DNA of 23,147 nucleotides from an uncultured Spongiibacteraceae bacterium (GCA_946480345.1 CAMLJR010000029.1:1-23147); one strand, 5' to 3'. Positions 6,541-14,737 are shown, counted from the first letter of the stretch. Made by a program: numbers and translations. The notes: generated by a model not told the origin, from the sequence alone.

Positions 6541-7755
6541 ATGAGCTTTCGTCTCAAAATGATTCTTCCCGTATTGCTTGCCGCAGCGCTGTTGGCGCTG
6601 AGCGGCCTGTTGCCGATGTACGGTGTCGTCGTGCCATGGTGGTATTGGTGCAGCGCTGCTGTATTGATCGTTATCGCGGCGTTGTTCGCGATTGAATGGT
6701 GCGCCGTTCGGCCGCTGCGGTTATTCGCAGAATACGTGTATGCACTAACGCATGGAATGAATGCAAAAGTTCCGCGTATGGGTACCACGCTCGGCGTTAT
6801 TCAGCGCGCAGTCGATGCGCTGGTCGCGTCGTTGCAGCGCGATGATGCTGCGTTGGCGAATGAGCGTGCATTGCGTGAGCGGGCGCAAATGGCGCTACGC
6901 GAAGCCGAGGAGCGTTATTCGCTGGCACTGCGCTGCACCAACGACGGCCTGTGGGAATGGGATTTGAAATCGGACCGCGTGCATTATTCGCCGACCTGGA
7001 AAGCAGCGCTCGGTTATACCGACGAGGCGATTGGCGATACGCTGCTCGAATGGCACGATCGCATTCATCCCGACGATCGCGCTGCCGTATTGCAGCAATT
7101 CAATGCGCATTTGCGGGGCGATTGCGTTGCGCTCGAGTGCGATCACCGTTTACGGCATCGCGACGGCAGTTATCGCTGGTTTTTGATTCGTGCGCGCGCC
7201 GTCCATAACGCGAGCGGAAAGCCGTACAAAGTCATCGGCCTGAATAGCGAGATCGGCACTCGCAAACGTGCCGAAGAAATTCTGTACGGCATTTCGAATG
7301 GATTGATTGCCGCGCGCGGCGATGATTTTTTCAAGATCATCGTGAAAAATTTCGCGGAAACGCTGCGCGTGCAATATGCGTTCATTACCCAATGTGTCGA
7401 TCGGCCGCCCACTCGTGTACGCATGATCGCCGCGTGGAAGGATGGCGCCTACGACGAATTGCTCGAATACGAACTGGCCGGCACGCCCTGCGATATCACG
7501 ATTGGAGACAATCAACTCACGCTGATCCCGTGCGCAGTGGCCGAGCGGTTTTCCGCAGAAGCAGGTTACGAGAGCTACCTCGGTATTCCGATCTGCGACA
7601 GTCTGGGTAATGTGCTCGGCCATCTTGCGTGTCTCGATGCCAAGCCGATGGATACGGGTCTGCCGACATTGCCGATTTTTACCTTGTTTGCGTTGCGTGC
7701 CGGCGTAGAAATGGAGCGGCAAATGTTGCTGCAGAAAATATCGTCGGTGAATTGA
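6541..7755 (+). CDS. Membrane PAS-GAF protein with no output domain
   Basis: About 404 residues. Two transmembrane helices (about 8-28 and 36-58 counted from the ATG at 6532) enclose only a very short outside loop. A HAMP-like and coiled-coil stretch follows (about 60-126), then a PAS_3-type domain (about 127-250; DGLWEWDL, RIHPDDR, RHRDGSYRW) and a GAF-like domain to the end (LGIPICDSLGNVLGHLACLD). No kinase, GGDEF, EAL or HTH domain follows: the stop at 7753-7755 is followed by sequence with no continuing frame. ATG 6541 is preferred because GGATGG sits 5 nt upstream; ATG 6532 is the alternative. It begins just after the kinase gene, so it may be an accessory sensor for that pair, or a remnant of a longer signalling protein. 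Confidence 0.8.
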   Translation: MSFRLKMILPVLLAAALLALSGLLPMYGVVVPWWYWCSAAVLIVIAALFAIEWCAVRPLRLFAEYVYALTHGMNAKVPRMGTTLGVIQRAVDALVASLQRDDAALANERALRERAQMALREAEERYSLALRCTNDGLWEWDLKSDRVHYSPTWKAALGYTDEAIGDTLLEWHDRIHPDDRAAVLQQFNAHLRGDCVALECDHRLRHRDGSYRWFLIRARAVHNASGKPYKVIGLNSEIGTRKRAEEILYGISNGLIAARGDDFFKIIVKNFAETLRVQYAFITQCVDRPPTRVRMIAAWKDGAYDELLEYELAGTPCDITIGDNQLTLIPCAVAERFSAEAGYESYLGIPICDSLGNVLGHLACLDAKPMDTGLPTLPIFTLFALRAGVEMERQMLLQKISSVN

Positions 7756-7865
7756 TGGTGAGCGCATCACGATAATTGAATGCAAACGTCTGCCGGTACT
7801 CGACATTTGCAATCGAACTGAATTCGTAACGGTATCGAAGAGCGGGTTACTGGGAGGATAGTGTG

Positions 7866-8261
7866 ATGTTGAAAGGCAGTTGTTTATGCGGTTCGCTGCA
7901 CTATGAAATCGATGGCGAACTGGGACCGATCGTTATGTGCCACTGCTCGAATTGCCGCAAAGCGAATGGTTCGGCGTTTGCGACCAATTCGCCGATCGAT
8001 AAAAAAGCGTTTCGTTGGATTGGCGCCACCGATGCACTCGGCGAATATCAATCCTCACCGGGCGTATTCAGGCAGTTTTGTCGGAACTGCGGATCACAAT
8101 TGTTTTCGCGGCGCGATGCAATGCCCGATGTGCTGAGGCTGCGTATGGGTACGCTCGATACAAAAATTACGAACAAGCCAGCGATGCATATTTTTGTCGG
8201 ATCGAAAGCCGAATGGTTCGACATCACCGATCATTTGCCGCAGCATCACGAGCGTCCCTGA
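7866..8261 (+). CDS. GFA/CENP-V-type zinc-binding protein
   Basis: A 131-residue single-domain protein of the Gfa/CENP-V fold. The cysteine ligands are all visible: GSCLCGS near the N-terminus, CHCSNCRK around residues 26-33, and FCRNCGSQLF around residues 71-80. The founder protein was described as assisting formaldehyde conjugation with glutathione, but most members, including short ones like this, have no proven reaction. GGGAGG at 7852-7857 serves both GTG 7863 and ATG 7866; ATG has the better spacing (8 nt). It converges with the flavin oxidoreductase with only 4 nt between the stops and no terminator hairpin. Confidence 0.88.
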   Translation: MLKGSCLCGSLHYEIDGELGPIVMCHCSNCRKANGSAFATNSPIDKKAFRWIGATDALGEYQSSPGVFRQFCRNCGSQLFSRRDAMPDVLRLRMGTLDTKITNKPAMHIFVGSKAEWFDITDHLPQHHERP

Positions 8262-8265
8262 GCAG

Positions 8266-9492
8266 TTATCCAGCGGCGTGTTGCTGGTTGAGCGCCACAT
8301 CGTTGGGTGGATTCAAAACGCAACGCGTGCCGCCAGGGTGATAAATGTAGGCCACACAACCATTGCAGTTGTTACACAGCGATTGCGTGCGCTCGCCGCT
8401 TTTGAATTTATTGATCAGTGCTGCGTCGTGAATTAGCGCTCGCGCCATCACTACACACTCGAATCCATCCTGCATTGCCAATTCCGCATTCGCGAGCGAT
8501 TTGACTCCGCCTAAATAGGCGAGCGGCATTCTCACTGCCGCGCGAATTTTGCGCGAATACTCGCGAAAATACATTTCCTTGAACTGGATTTTCGGCGCAC
8601 CGAAGGATGCCAGGCGAAGCATCAGCAGCGACATGAAATTGCTGCCCAATACTTTTCGCATTTCTTCGATATTCATACGGCTACCGAACATGAACCATGT
8701 GGATTCGACATTGCGACCGCCCGATAGCACTAACATGTCCGCTCCAGCGGCTTCCAGCGCTTTTGCAGTGACAATCGCATCTTCGACTGTGGCGCCGCCA
8801 CGCACACCATCGGCGACATTGATTTTCGCCAACACCGCCAACTCATTGCCTACAGCTTCTTTCACTCGTCGTAACACCATCGCCGGAAAGCGCGCGCGAT
8901 TCTCTGCCGAGCCGCCGTATTGGTCTTTGCGCTTGTTATCGAGCGGCGACAGAAATTGATTCAGCAAATAACCATGGCCCATATGAATTTCGACTGCGTC
9001 GAATCCCGCTTCGCGGCAAACGATCGCCGCTTCGACGAATTCGGTGGCGACGCGATTCATGTCGTCTTCTGTCATTGCGCGGCGGAAAAAATTTCCGACA
9101 AAAAGCCCTGGCTTGTTTAAACCGGAAGAGGAGCTCATCAGCGCATGATCGATTTTCAGCGCTGTAACAAATGCACCGCCGTGGGTGATTTGAAATGAAA
9201 TTTTTGCGCCTTCGGCATGTACTGCATCGGTGAGCGCACGTAGGCCGGGAAGAATTTCGCGGCGAATCCAAATTTGATTGGCGAGCGTGCGGCCTTCTTT
9301 CGATACCGCGCCATAGGCCACCGTTGTCATACCCACACCGCCCGCAGCGAGATCGCGATGATGTTGCAGTAAGGCTTTCGACGGTGCGCCGTCGATAGTC
9401 ATTGCTTCGTTGGCACCCGATTTAACGAAGCGGTTACGTAAAGTCATCGGGCCGATAACAACAGGATCGAAAGGTGAAGGGATGGCTGGCAC
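8266..9492 (-). CDS. Old Yellow Enzyme-family NADH:flavin oxidoreductase
   Basis: A 408-residue FMN-dependent TIM-barrel ene-reductase. Signatures: NRFVKSGANEAM near the N-terminus, QITHGGAF (101-108), HMGHGYLLNQFLSP (170-183) and NKRKDQYGGSAENRARF (186-202); later GGV and VVMARALI cover the phosphate-binding region. A cysteine cluster at 373, 376, 379 and 391 (CNNCNGC, then C) resembles the iron-sulfur site of 2,4-dienoyl-CoA-reductase-type relatives, but the C-terminal NAD(P)/FAD domain of those enzymes is absent. The start is GTG at 9492 with AAGGAA upstream. The natural substrate is unknown; enoates, enones or xenobiotics are possible. It is a single gene, divergent from the kinase gene at 9790. 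Confidence 0.92.
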   Translation of the reverse strand: MPAIPSPFDPVVIGPMTLRNRFVKSGANEAMTIDGAPSKALLQHHRDLAAGGVGMTTVAYGAVSKEGRTLANQIWIRREILPGLRALTDAVHAEGAKISFQITHGGAFVTALKIDHALMSSSSGLNKPGLFVGNFFRRAMTEDDMNRVATEFVEAAIVCREAGFDAVEIHMGHGYLLNQFLSPLDNKRKDQYGGSAENRARFPAMVLRRVKEAVGNELAVLAKINVADGVRGGATVEDAIVTAKALEAAGADMLVLSGGRNVESTWFMFGSRMNIEEMRKVLGSNFMSLLMLRLASFGAPKIQFKEMYFREYSRKIRAAVRMPLAYLGGVKSLANAELAMQDGFECVVMARALIHDAALINKFKSGERTQSLCNNCNGCVAYIYHPGGTRCVLNPPNDVALNQQHAAG

Positions 9493-9789
9493 GGCGAATT
9501 CCTTTATTTGAGCTTTATGTTGGATTTGGCGAGCGAACTTAATGCGTGGTCAATTCTACCTGCAACAGCGTAACAACGGCGCTGCTGAGTTCATCTGTTA
9601 GACGGTTCGTTAGCTTAATAAAGAGGAATTGCATATAGACGCAGACGTTATTGATTCATTGATTACTATTACAAAATTAAACGGGGAATTAAATGCTTGC
9701 TGATGATTGTTTCGTTCATAATCTTCCCTCATAAATACATCTAATAACATTTAGTTCGGCTTGGTAGTCCTGCCTCTCAGGGAGGGGAT
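9493..9789. other. Divergent intergenic region with candidate promoters
   Basis: AT-rich gap between the oxidoreductase and the PAS-PAS kinase. On the plus strand I see GGAAT (9625-9629), 16 nt, then CGTT (9646-9649), which resembles ECF/EcfG-type promoters. There is also a weak sigma70-like pair, TTGCTG (9697-9702), 16 nt, TAATCT (9719-9724). A strong Shine-Dalgarno (AGGGAGG, 9779-9785) ends the region. No convincing ORF. Confidence 0.3.
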
Positions 9790-11211
9790 ATGACCATCGA
9801 AGGCAGCTCTGCGAATCACGTTAAACAACAGAATATTGAAACTGCTCTGCGGGACAGCGAAGAAAATTTTCGGCTGCTGGTTTCTGCCGTGCAGGACTAT
9901 GCGATTTTCATGCTCGATCTTGAAGGTTGCATTTCAACGTGGAACGAGGGTGCCGAGCGCATCAAGGGTTATACCGCCGACGAAGTCATGGGTCGTCATT
10001 TTTCATTGTTTTATATCGATGAAGATCGCGTGGCTGGTCTCCCGGAAAATGAATTGGCTATTGCGCGCGCTCGCGGGCATTGCGAGGTGGAAGGCTGGCG
10101 ACTTCGCCGGGATGGATCGCGGTTTCTGGCGAATGTAGTGCTGACGCCGTTGAAGGACGATAACGGCGCATTGCGTGGCTTTGGCCAAGTGACGCGAGAT
10201 CTTTCGTCGCGTCGTCAATTGGAGGAACGTTTTCGACGCGTGGTCGAATCGGCGCCCAGCGCGATGGTGATGATCAATGCGTTGGGCACCATTGAGATGG
10301 TTAACGAACAAACCGAAAAGCTGTTTGGTTATCAGCGCGCCCAATTATTGGGCCAGCCAATCGAAATTTTGGTGCCAGAGCGATTTCGACCACAACATCC
10401 ACGCTTGCGCGGTGGTTTTTTTGCTGACCCACATGCCCGGCCCATGGGAGCGGGGCGCGATCTATTCGCCATGCGCAAAGACGGCAGCGAATTTGCCGTC
10501 GAAATCGGCTTGAATCCCATCGAAACTGAAGAAGGCCCAATGGTGCTCTCTGCCATTGTGGATATTTCCGATCGTAAGCAAAAAGAAATGCGCATTCAGG
10601 CAGCCTTGCGCGAAAAAGATGTATTGCTCGGCGAAATTCATCATCGGGTTAAAAATAATTTACAGATTATCGACAGCTTGCTGGATCTGCAGTCGAGTCG
10701 TATCGAGGATGAAAGTATCCGAAGCGTGCTGCGAGATAGCCAGAACCGCATTCGCTCGATGGCGCTAATTCACCAGACGCTATATCAATCAAAAGATTTT
10801 GCGCGCGTCGATTTGGCGGGGGTTCTCGAATCGCTGATACCCAATTTGGTGGCTTCCTATGGATTGATACCCGAACGCATCGAACTGCAGCTTGATGTCG
10901 AGGAAGTCTTTCTATCGATCAACCAGGCGATTCCGTGCGGGCTCATCGTCAACGAGTTAATTACCAATGCATTGAAACATGCATTTCCCGAGAGCAAAGG
11001 ACAAATTGAGGTCGAATTGGCGCTGGATAAGGATACGGTCGCGCTGACTATCGGCGATAACGGCGCCGGTGTGCCTGCCCACGTTGAATGGGGAAAAACC
11101 GGCACGTTGGGTCTGCAGCTCGTGCAGCTATTGGCCGAGCAACTGGGTGGAAGTATCACGATGCAACGATCGCCGACGCGATTCGAGTTGAGATTTCCGC
11201 TCGCTGTTTAA
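9790..11211 (+). CDS. Soluble PAS-PAS-HisKA_2 sensor histidine kinase
   Basis: A 473-residue cytoplasmic kinase with no membrane segment. PAS1 (about 25-140; DYAIFMLDLEGCISTWNEGA) and PAS2 (about 146-262; LFGYQRAQLLGQPIEILVPE) are followed by a HisKA_2 dimerisation domain. The phospho-acceptor region is EIHHRVKNNLQ (His285 most likely), and a HATPase domain follows with NELITNALKHAF (388-399) and GDNGAGVP (422-429). This kinase class usually phosphorylates stand-alone or atypical receivers. PAS1 holds no obvious flavin-binding LOV cysteine motif, so the ligand is unknown. The next gene, 60 nt downstream, begins with a receiver of the kind that pairs with HisKA_2 kinases. AGGGAGG lies 4 nt before the ATG. 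Confidence 0.93.
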   Translation: MTIEGSSANHVKQQNIETALRDSEENFRLLVSAVQDYAIFMLDLEGCISTWNEGAERIKGYTADEVMGRHFSLFYIDEDRVAGLPENELAIARARGHCEVEGWRLRRDGSRFLANVVLTPLKDDNGALRGFGQVTRDLSSRRQLEERFRRVVESAPSAMVMINALGTIEMVNEQTEKLFGYQRAQLLGQPIEILVPERFRPQHPRLRGGFFADPHARPMGAGRDLFAMRKDGSEFAVEIGLNPIETEEGPMVLSAIVDISDRKQKEMRIQAALREKDVLLGEIHHRVKNNLQIIDSLLDLQSSRIEDESIRSVLRDSQNRIRSMALIHQTLYQSKDFARVDLAGVLESLIPNLVASYGLIPERIELQLDVEEVFLSINQAIPCGLIVNELITNALKHAFPESKGQIEVELALDKDTVALTIGDNGAGVPAHVEWGKTGTLGLQLVQLLAEQLGGSITMQRSPTRFELRFPLAV

Positions 11212-11271
11212 AACAATAATCGATATTCGACGCCACGATGCGCGATAAAAGCGAAGGTAGGGGTAAAGCCG

Positions 11272-12882
11272 ATGACAGTCAGGGTAATGGTGGTGGAAGA
11301 CGAGCGAATCATTGCACTCAATTTGCAGCAGCGGCTGGTTAAGCTCGGCTACGAGGTTCCCATGATCGCGACTAATGGCGATCAGGCATTGAAGCATGTC
11401 GATAGCGACCACCCGGATATTGTGCTGATGGATATTCATATTCAGGGCGATATCGATGGTATCGAAACCGCTGAACGTATTTCCAAGCGATCGCCCACTC
11501 CGATCATTTATCTAACGGCATATTCGGAAGAGGCAACACTGAATCGAGCTCGCGCCACACGCCCGTATGGTTACTTGATGAAGCCATGTTCCGAACGCGA
11601 ATTGCATGCAACCATTCAAATGGCATTGGAACGCGCGCAAGTTGAAGCCGAATTGCGCCAGGCGCGCAGTGAGATCGGTCTGATTAATTCGCAATTGGAA
11701 GAGCGCATTCGCGAGCGGACTGAACAATTAGTCGTGGCTAAGCGCGAAGCGGAAGATGCCAATCTTGCGAAGAGTTATTTTCTTGCGAATATGAGCCACG
11801 AAATTCGCACGCCGTTAAATGCGATTCTCGGTCTTTGTTATTTATTGCAAACCACCACGTTGACATCGCAGCAGCGCGACTATGTCGAGAAAGCCGATGC
11901 GGCCGCACAGTTTTTATTTGGCATGCTGAACGACATTCTCGATTTCTCGAAAATCGAAGCGCGCAAACTCGAATTGGAGCAGATCGATTTTCAATTGGGC
12001 GATCTGCTTAAAAACGTGGCGAAAATTTTATCGGTGCGGGCGCATGAAAAGGGCTTGGAACTCAACATCGATTTACAAGCGGCCGTAGCGCTGCGCGGAG
12101 ATCCGCTGAGGTTGCAGCAGATTCTGGTGAACCTCGGTAGCAACGCGGTGAAGTTTACCGATCGAGGTAAGGTGTCGATTTCGGCGGAGGTCATCTCGGA
12201 GAATAAAAATCCCATCGCCGTGCGTTTTTCGGTGCTGGATACCGGCCTTGGCCTAAGCGCCGATCAGACCGAGCAGCTGTTTCGCGCCTTTCATCAGGTT
12301 GACACTTCAATGACGCGCCGTTATCACGGCAGTGGTCTCGGGCTCGCAATCTGCAAACGGCTGGTCGAACTGATGGGCGGCGAAATTGGCGTTGAAAGCA
12401 AGCCGGGACGCGGCAGCCTGTTTTATTTTACTGTGCAGCTGCCACCCGCTTCGGCGAAGATGATTCCGATGCGGAATAGCGTTGCATCAATGGCATCGCA
12501 AACACTCGCTGGTGCGCGCATTTTGGTGGTCGAAGACAATGTGCTGAATCAGGAGGTGGCAAAAGGTATTTTGATGCATCACGGCGCACAGGTAGATGTG
12601 GCCGCCGATGGTGAACAGGCGATCGAGATTTTCCGCACAGACGCTGCGCCGGCTTATGACATTGTGTTGATGGATTTACAAATGCCCGGGCTCGATGGTT
12701 TTCAAACGACGCAGGCAATCCGCAGCATGACGACCGCTTCGTTACCGATTTTAGCGATGACGGCGGATACGCTGCTCGAACATCGCCAGCAATGCCTCGC
12801 CGCCGGCATGAACGATTTCATCGCCAAGCCGATCAATGTCGAGCAGATGCTCGCGACGCTTCTGGTTTGGTTAAATAAATAA
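11272..12882 (+). CDS. REC-HisKA-HATPase-REC hybrid histidine kinase
   Basis: A 536-residue soluble hybrid kinase. REC1 (1-120) has phospho-acceptor Asp54 ([14 protein letters not shown]) and Lys104. A coiled coil (about 120-165) leads into HisKA with His176 ([15 protein letters not shown]). The ATPase part has [13 protein letters not shown] (285-297), DTGLGLS (323-329), FRAFHQVD and [12 protein letters not shown] (353-364). REC2 (415-534) has Asp468 ([12 protein letters not shown]) and Lys519. There is no Hpt or DNA-binding domain, so an Hpt protein or another regulator outside the window must finish the relay. REC1 probably takes phosphate from the upstream HisKA_2 kinase. AGGGG at 11259-11263 is 8 nt before the ATG. 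Confidence 0.94.
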   Translation: MTVRVMVVEDERIIALNLQQRLVKLGYEVPMIATNGDQALKHVDSDHPDIVLMDIHIQGDIDGIETAERISKRSPTPIIYLTAYSEEATLNRARATRPYGYLMKPCSERELHATIQMALERAQVEAELRQARSEIGLINSQLEERIRERTEQLVVAKREAEDANLAKSYFLANMSHEIRTPLNAILGLCYLLQTTTLTSQQRDYVEKADAAAQFLFGMLNDILDFSKIEARKLELEQIDFQLGDLLKNVAKILSVRAHEKGLELNIDLQAAVALRGDPLRLQQILVNLGSNAVKFTDRGKVSISAEVISENKNPIAVRFSVLDTGLGLSADQTEQLFRAFHQVDTSMTRRYHGSGLGLAICKRLVELMGGEIGVESKPGRGSLFYFTVQLPPASAKMIPMRNSVASMASQTLAGARILVVEDNVLNQEVAKGILMHHGAQVDVAADGEQAIEIFRTDAAPAYDIVLMDLQMPGLDGFQTTQAIRSMTTASLPILAMTADTLLEHRQQCLAAGMNDFIAKPINVEQMLATLLVWLNK

Positions 12883-12993
12883 CGATAATTAATTTCGCCT
12901 CACTTAGGTTTGTGACTGAAATGTGAGATTTAAGCGATGTTGTCGTGATGGCCGATGCGTACAGTGCGGTCATGTAATCACGGAGACATTGCA

Positions 12994-13431
12994 ATGAGTC
13001 CTCGCACGACGGTGCAAAACGTAATTCGCACGCTCGAAAAAATTCCCCACTCTGCCATAGCGCTCGTTGCGCGAGTTTCGGTTGCAATCGTATTCTGGCG
13101 GTCCGGTCAGACCAAGGTTGATGGCTGGAAAATTACAGAAACAACGTTCGATTTATTTCGCGACGAATATCAGGTGCCGTTGTTATCGCCAGAGCTTGCC
13201 GCGTATCTCGCGACGATTCAGGAACATCTGTTGGCAGTGATGCTGTTAGTTGGATTGGCAGCGCGGTTGAGCGCGCTCGGGTTGCTAGCGATGACCGCCG
13301 TGATTCAAATTTTTGTTTATCCGGCGAATTATCCCGATCACCTGTTGTGGGCATCGGCACTTCTGCTTATCGTCGCACGTGGTCCCGGCGCTGTTTCAGT
13401 TGATCATTGGCTCGCGAAAAAATTTCTCTAG
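12994..13431 (+). CDS. DoxX-family membrane protein
   Basis: A 145-residue membrane protein with about four hydrophobic helices. DoxX features: ALVARVSVAIVFWRSGQTKV in the first helix, LLAVMLLVGLAARLSALGLL, and a last helix after YPDHLLWASALLLIVARGPG. DoxX proteins are common neighbours of bufferin and other DUF692 operons, and a redox or membrane-linked role in precursor export or maturation is supposed but unproven. GGAG at 12982-12985 is 8 nt before ATG 12994; the in-frame ATG at 12955 lacks a site and gives a non-membrane extension. It lies 104 nt upstream of bufA2 on the same strand and is probably in the same operon. Confidence 0.88.
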   Translation: MSPRTTVQNVIRTLEKIPHSAIALVARVSVAIVFWRSGQTKVDGWKITETTFDLFRDEYQVPLLSPELAAYLATIQEHLLAVMLLVGLAARLSALGLLAMTAVIQIFVYPANYPDHLLWASALLLIVARGPGAVSVDHWLAKKFL

Positions 13432-13535
13432 CGTTTGTACCGCCACCGGGATGTGTCGGAGTAATTCATCGCAAACTTGGTTCGGATGCCCTGTTGCGTA
13501 AACGTTCACTTATTCTTTCACTGTGGAGATAGCTT

Positions 13536-13793
13536 ATGAACTTCAATCATTCGAAAGCCATTATGTTGGCAGCGGCTACCGCAGCACTATTCGCGGGTAC
13601 TGCTACCGTTGCGACCCATGTTCATGCCGACGAGGCTAAGGTTCATTGTGGTGGCGTTACCTCATGCAAGGGTCAATCGGATTGCAAAACCGCCGAGAAC
13701 GCGTGTAAAGGTCAAAACGTTTGTAAAGGTCATGGTTTTAAAGCGATCACCAAGGCCGAGTGCGATGCGAAGGGCGGCAAGGTCGTAGAGTAA
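13536..13793 (+). CDS. bufA2: Bufferin precursor peptide, second class (BufA2)
   Basis: An 85-residue exported precursor. The signal peptide ends near HVHA|DEA. The short core has six cysteines (38, 44, 50, 57, 63, 76), five of them spaced 6, 6, 7 and 6 residues apart; four of these are followed by Lys (CKGQ, CKTA, CKGQ, CKGH). This pattern marks the BufA2 class of DUF692-associated precursors and differs from the DUF2282-type BufA1 at 2645. The peptide is expected to be modified on cysteines by BufB2/BufC2, exported, and to bind copper or other metals. GGAG at 13525-13528 lies 7 nt before the ATG. The last codons and stop are nearly duplicated just downstream (GTCGTAGAGTAA then GTCGTCGAGTAA). 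Confidence 0.9.
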   Translation: MNFNHSKAIMLAAATAALFAGTATVATHVHADEAKVHCGGVTSCKGQSDCKTAENACKGQNVCKGHGFKAITKAECDAKGGKVVE

Positions 13794-13814
13794 AAAGTCG
13801 TCGAGTAAACTGCG

Positions 13815-13844
13815 ATTGCCTCCTCCCGAGCGGGAAGAGGCAAT
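13815..13844 (+). other. Strong hairpin between bufA2 and bufB2
   Basis: ATTGCCTC (13815-13822) pairs with GAGGCAAT (13837-13844). After one C/A mismatch, TCCC pairs with GGGA around a GAGC loop. That gives 12 base pairs with no T-tract after it (ACACACG follows). It may act as a partial terminator or as a 3' stabiliser of a bufA2-only mRNA, which would keep the precursor in excess over its enzymes. Confidence 0.55.
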
Positions 13845-13867
13845 ACACACGCATTCACGGAATAATC

Positions 13868-14737
13868 ATGTCCACTTCTACGTCGCTAAAAGGCTACGGC
13901 CTCGGCCTGCGTCGACAGCATTACGAAGCTATTCTCGAACAAAAACCGCAGCTCGATTGGTTCGAGATTCTGACGGAAAATTATCTCGTTGATGGCGGTA
14001 AGCCGCTGCATTATCTCGAACGTGTGCGCGCACTTTATCCGGTAGCAATGCACGGAGTCGCGTTGTCGATAGGCAGCGCCGATGCGCTCGATTTCGATTA
14101 TTTACAGCGCGTAAAAGCGCTGGCCGATCGCATCGAGCCTGCATGGATTTCGGACCATCTATGCTGGACTGGCGTCGATGGTTTGAACATGCATGATCTG
14201 TTGCCGCTGCCGTATACCGAAGCGGCCCTCGATCATGTGGTGGAACGCATTCGTCGCGTGCAGGATTTTATTGGGCGACAAATTCTGCTTGAAAATGTCT
14301 CAAGCTATATCACGTACACCGCTTCGCATATGAGCGAGTGGGAATTCGTGCGTGAAGTTTCCGAGCGCGCGGATTGTTTGCTATTGCTCGATATCAATAA
14401 CGTTTACGTCAGCGCGGTTAATCACGATTTTGATCCGCTCGATTATCTGAAGAATATACCCGGCAGCCGTGTGCGCCAGTTTCATCTGGCGGGCCATCTC
14501 GATCGCGGCGATTATCTGATCGATACGCACGATCATCCCGTCAGTAAAAACGTATGGGATTTATACGGCCGAGCGGTCGAGCTTTTCGGTCAGATTCCGA
14601 CAATGATTGAGCGCGATGATAATATTCCTCCACTCGACGAATTACTCGAAGAGCTGTCGATAGTTCGAACGATTGCGGAAACGACGTTGGCCGCTGCTGA
14701 CTCTCCATACAGAGTCACGGTGGAGAACATCGTATGA
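13868..14737 (+). CDS. bufB2: Bufferin maturase, DUF692/MNIO family (BufB2)
   Basis: A 289-residue multinuclear non-heme iron oxidase. Conserved blocks: GLGLRRQHYEAIL (11-23), EILTENYL (33-40), MHGVALSIGS (61-70), SDHLCW (95-100), LLPLPYTE (111-118), LLENVSSY (140-147), LLLDINNVYVSAVN (172-185), FHLAGH (205-210), LIDTHDHPV (217-225) and MIERDDNIPPL (246-256). His and Asp/Glu residues in these blocks are the expected iron ligands. It parallels BufB1 block by block but is clearly a different sequence (ERDDNIP where BufB1 has EWDTELP), fitting the different precursor. ATG 13868 is chosen because it starts right before the conserved GLGLR block; the frame open back to 13760 overlaps bufA2. It overlaps bufC2 in an ATGA. 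Confidence 0.94.
   Translation: MSTSTSLKGYGLGLRRQHYEAILEQKPQLDWFEILTENYLVDGGKPLHYLERVRALYPVAMHGVALSIGSADALDFDYLQRVKALADRIEPAWISDHLCWTGVDGLNMHDLLPLPYTEAALDHVVERIRRVQDFIGRQILLENVSSYITYTASHMSEWEFVREVSERADCLLLLDINNVYVSAVNHDFDPLDYLKNIPGSRVRQFHLAGHLDRGDYLIDTHDHPVSKNVWDLYGRAVELFGQIPTMIERDDNIPPLDELLEELSIVRTIAETTLAAADSPYRVTVENIV

Noticed and set aside
7756..7862. Frameshifted output domain after the PAS-GAF protein
   Set aside because: The 107-nt gap holds no GGDEF, kinase or other domain sequence in any frame.
8262..8265. Terminator between the convergent GFA-like and oxidoreductase genes
   Set aside because: The gap is 4 nt and no hairpin with a T-run is seen on either side.
12941..12949. TGTCGTGAT shared upstream of bufA1 (2525-2533) and doxX-bufA2 as a common operator
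   Set aside because: A nine-base match with no conserved flanks or matching spacing to a -35 or start; likely chance in this base composition.
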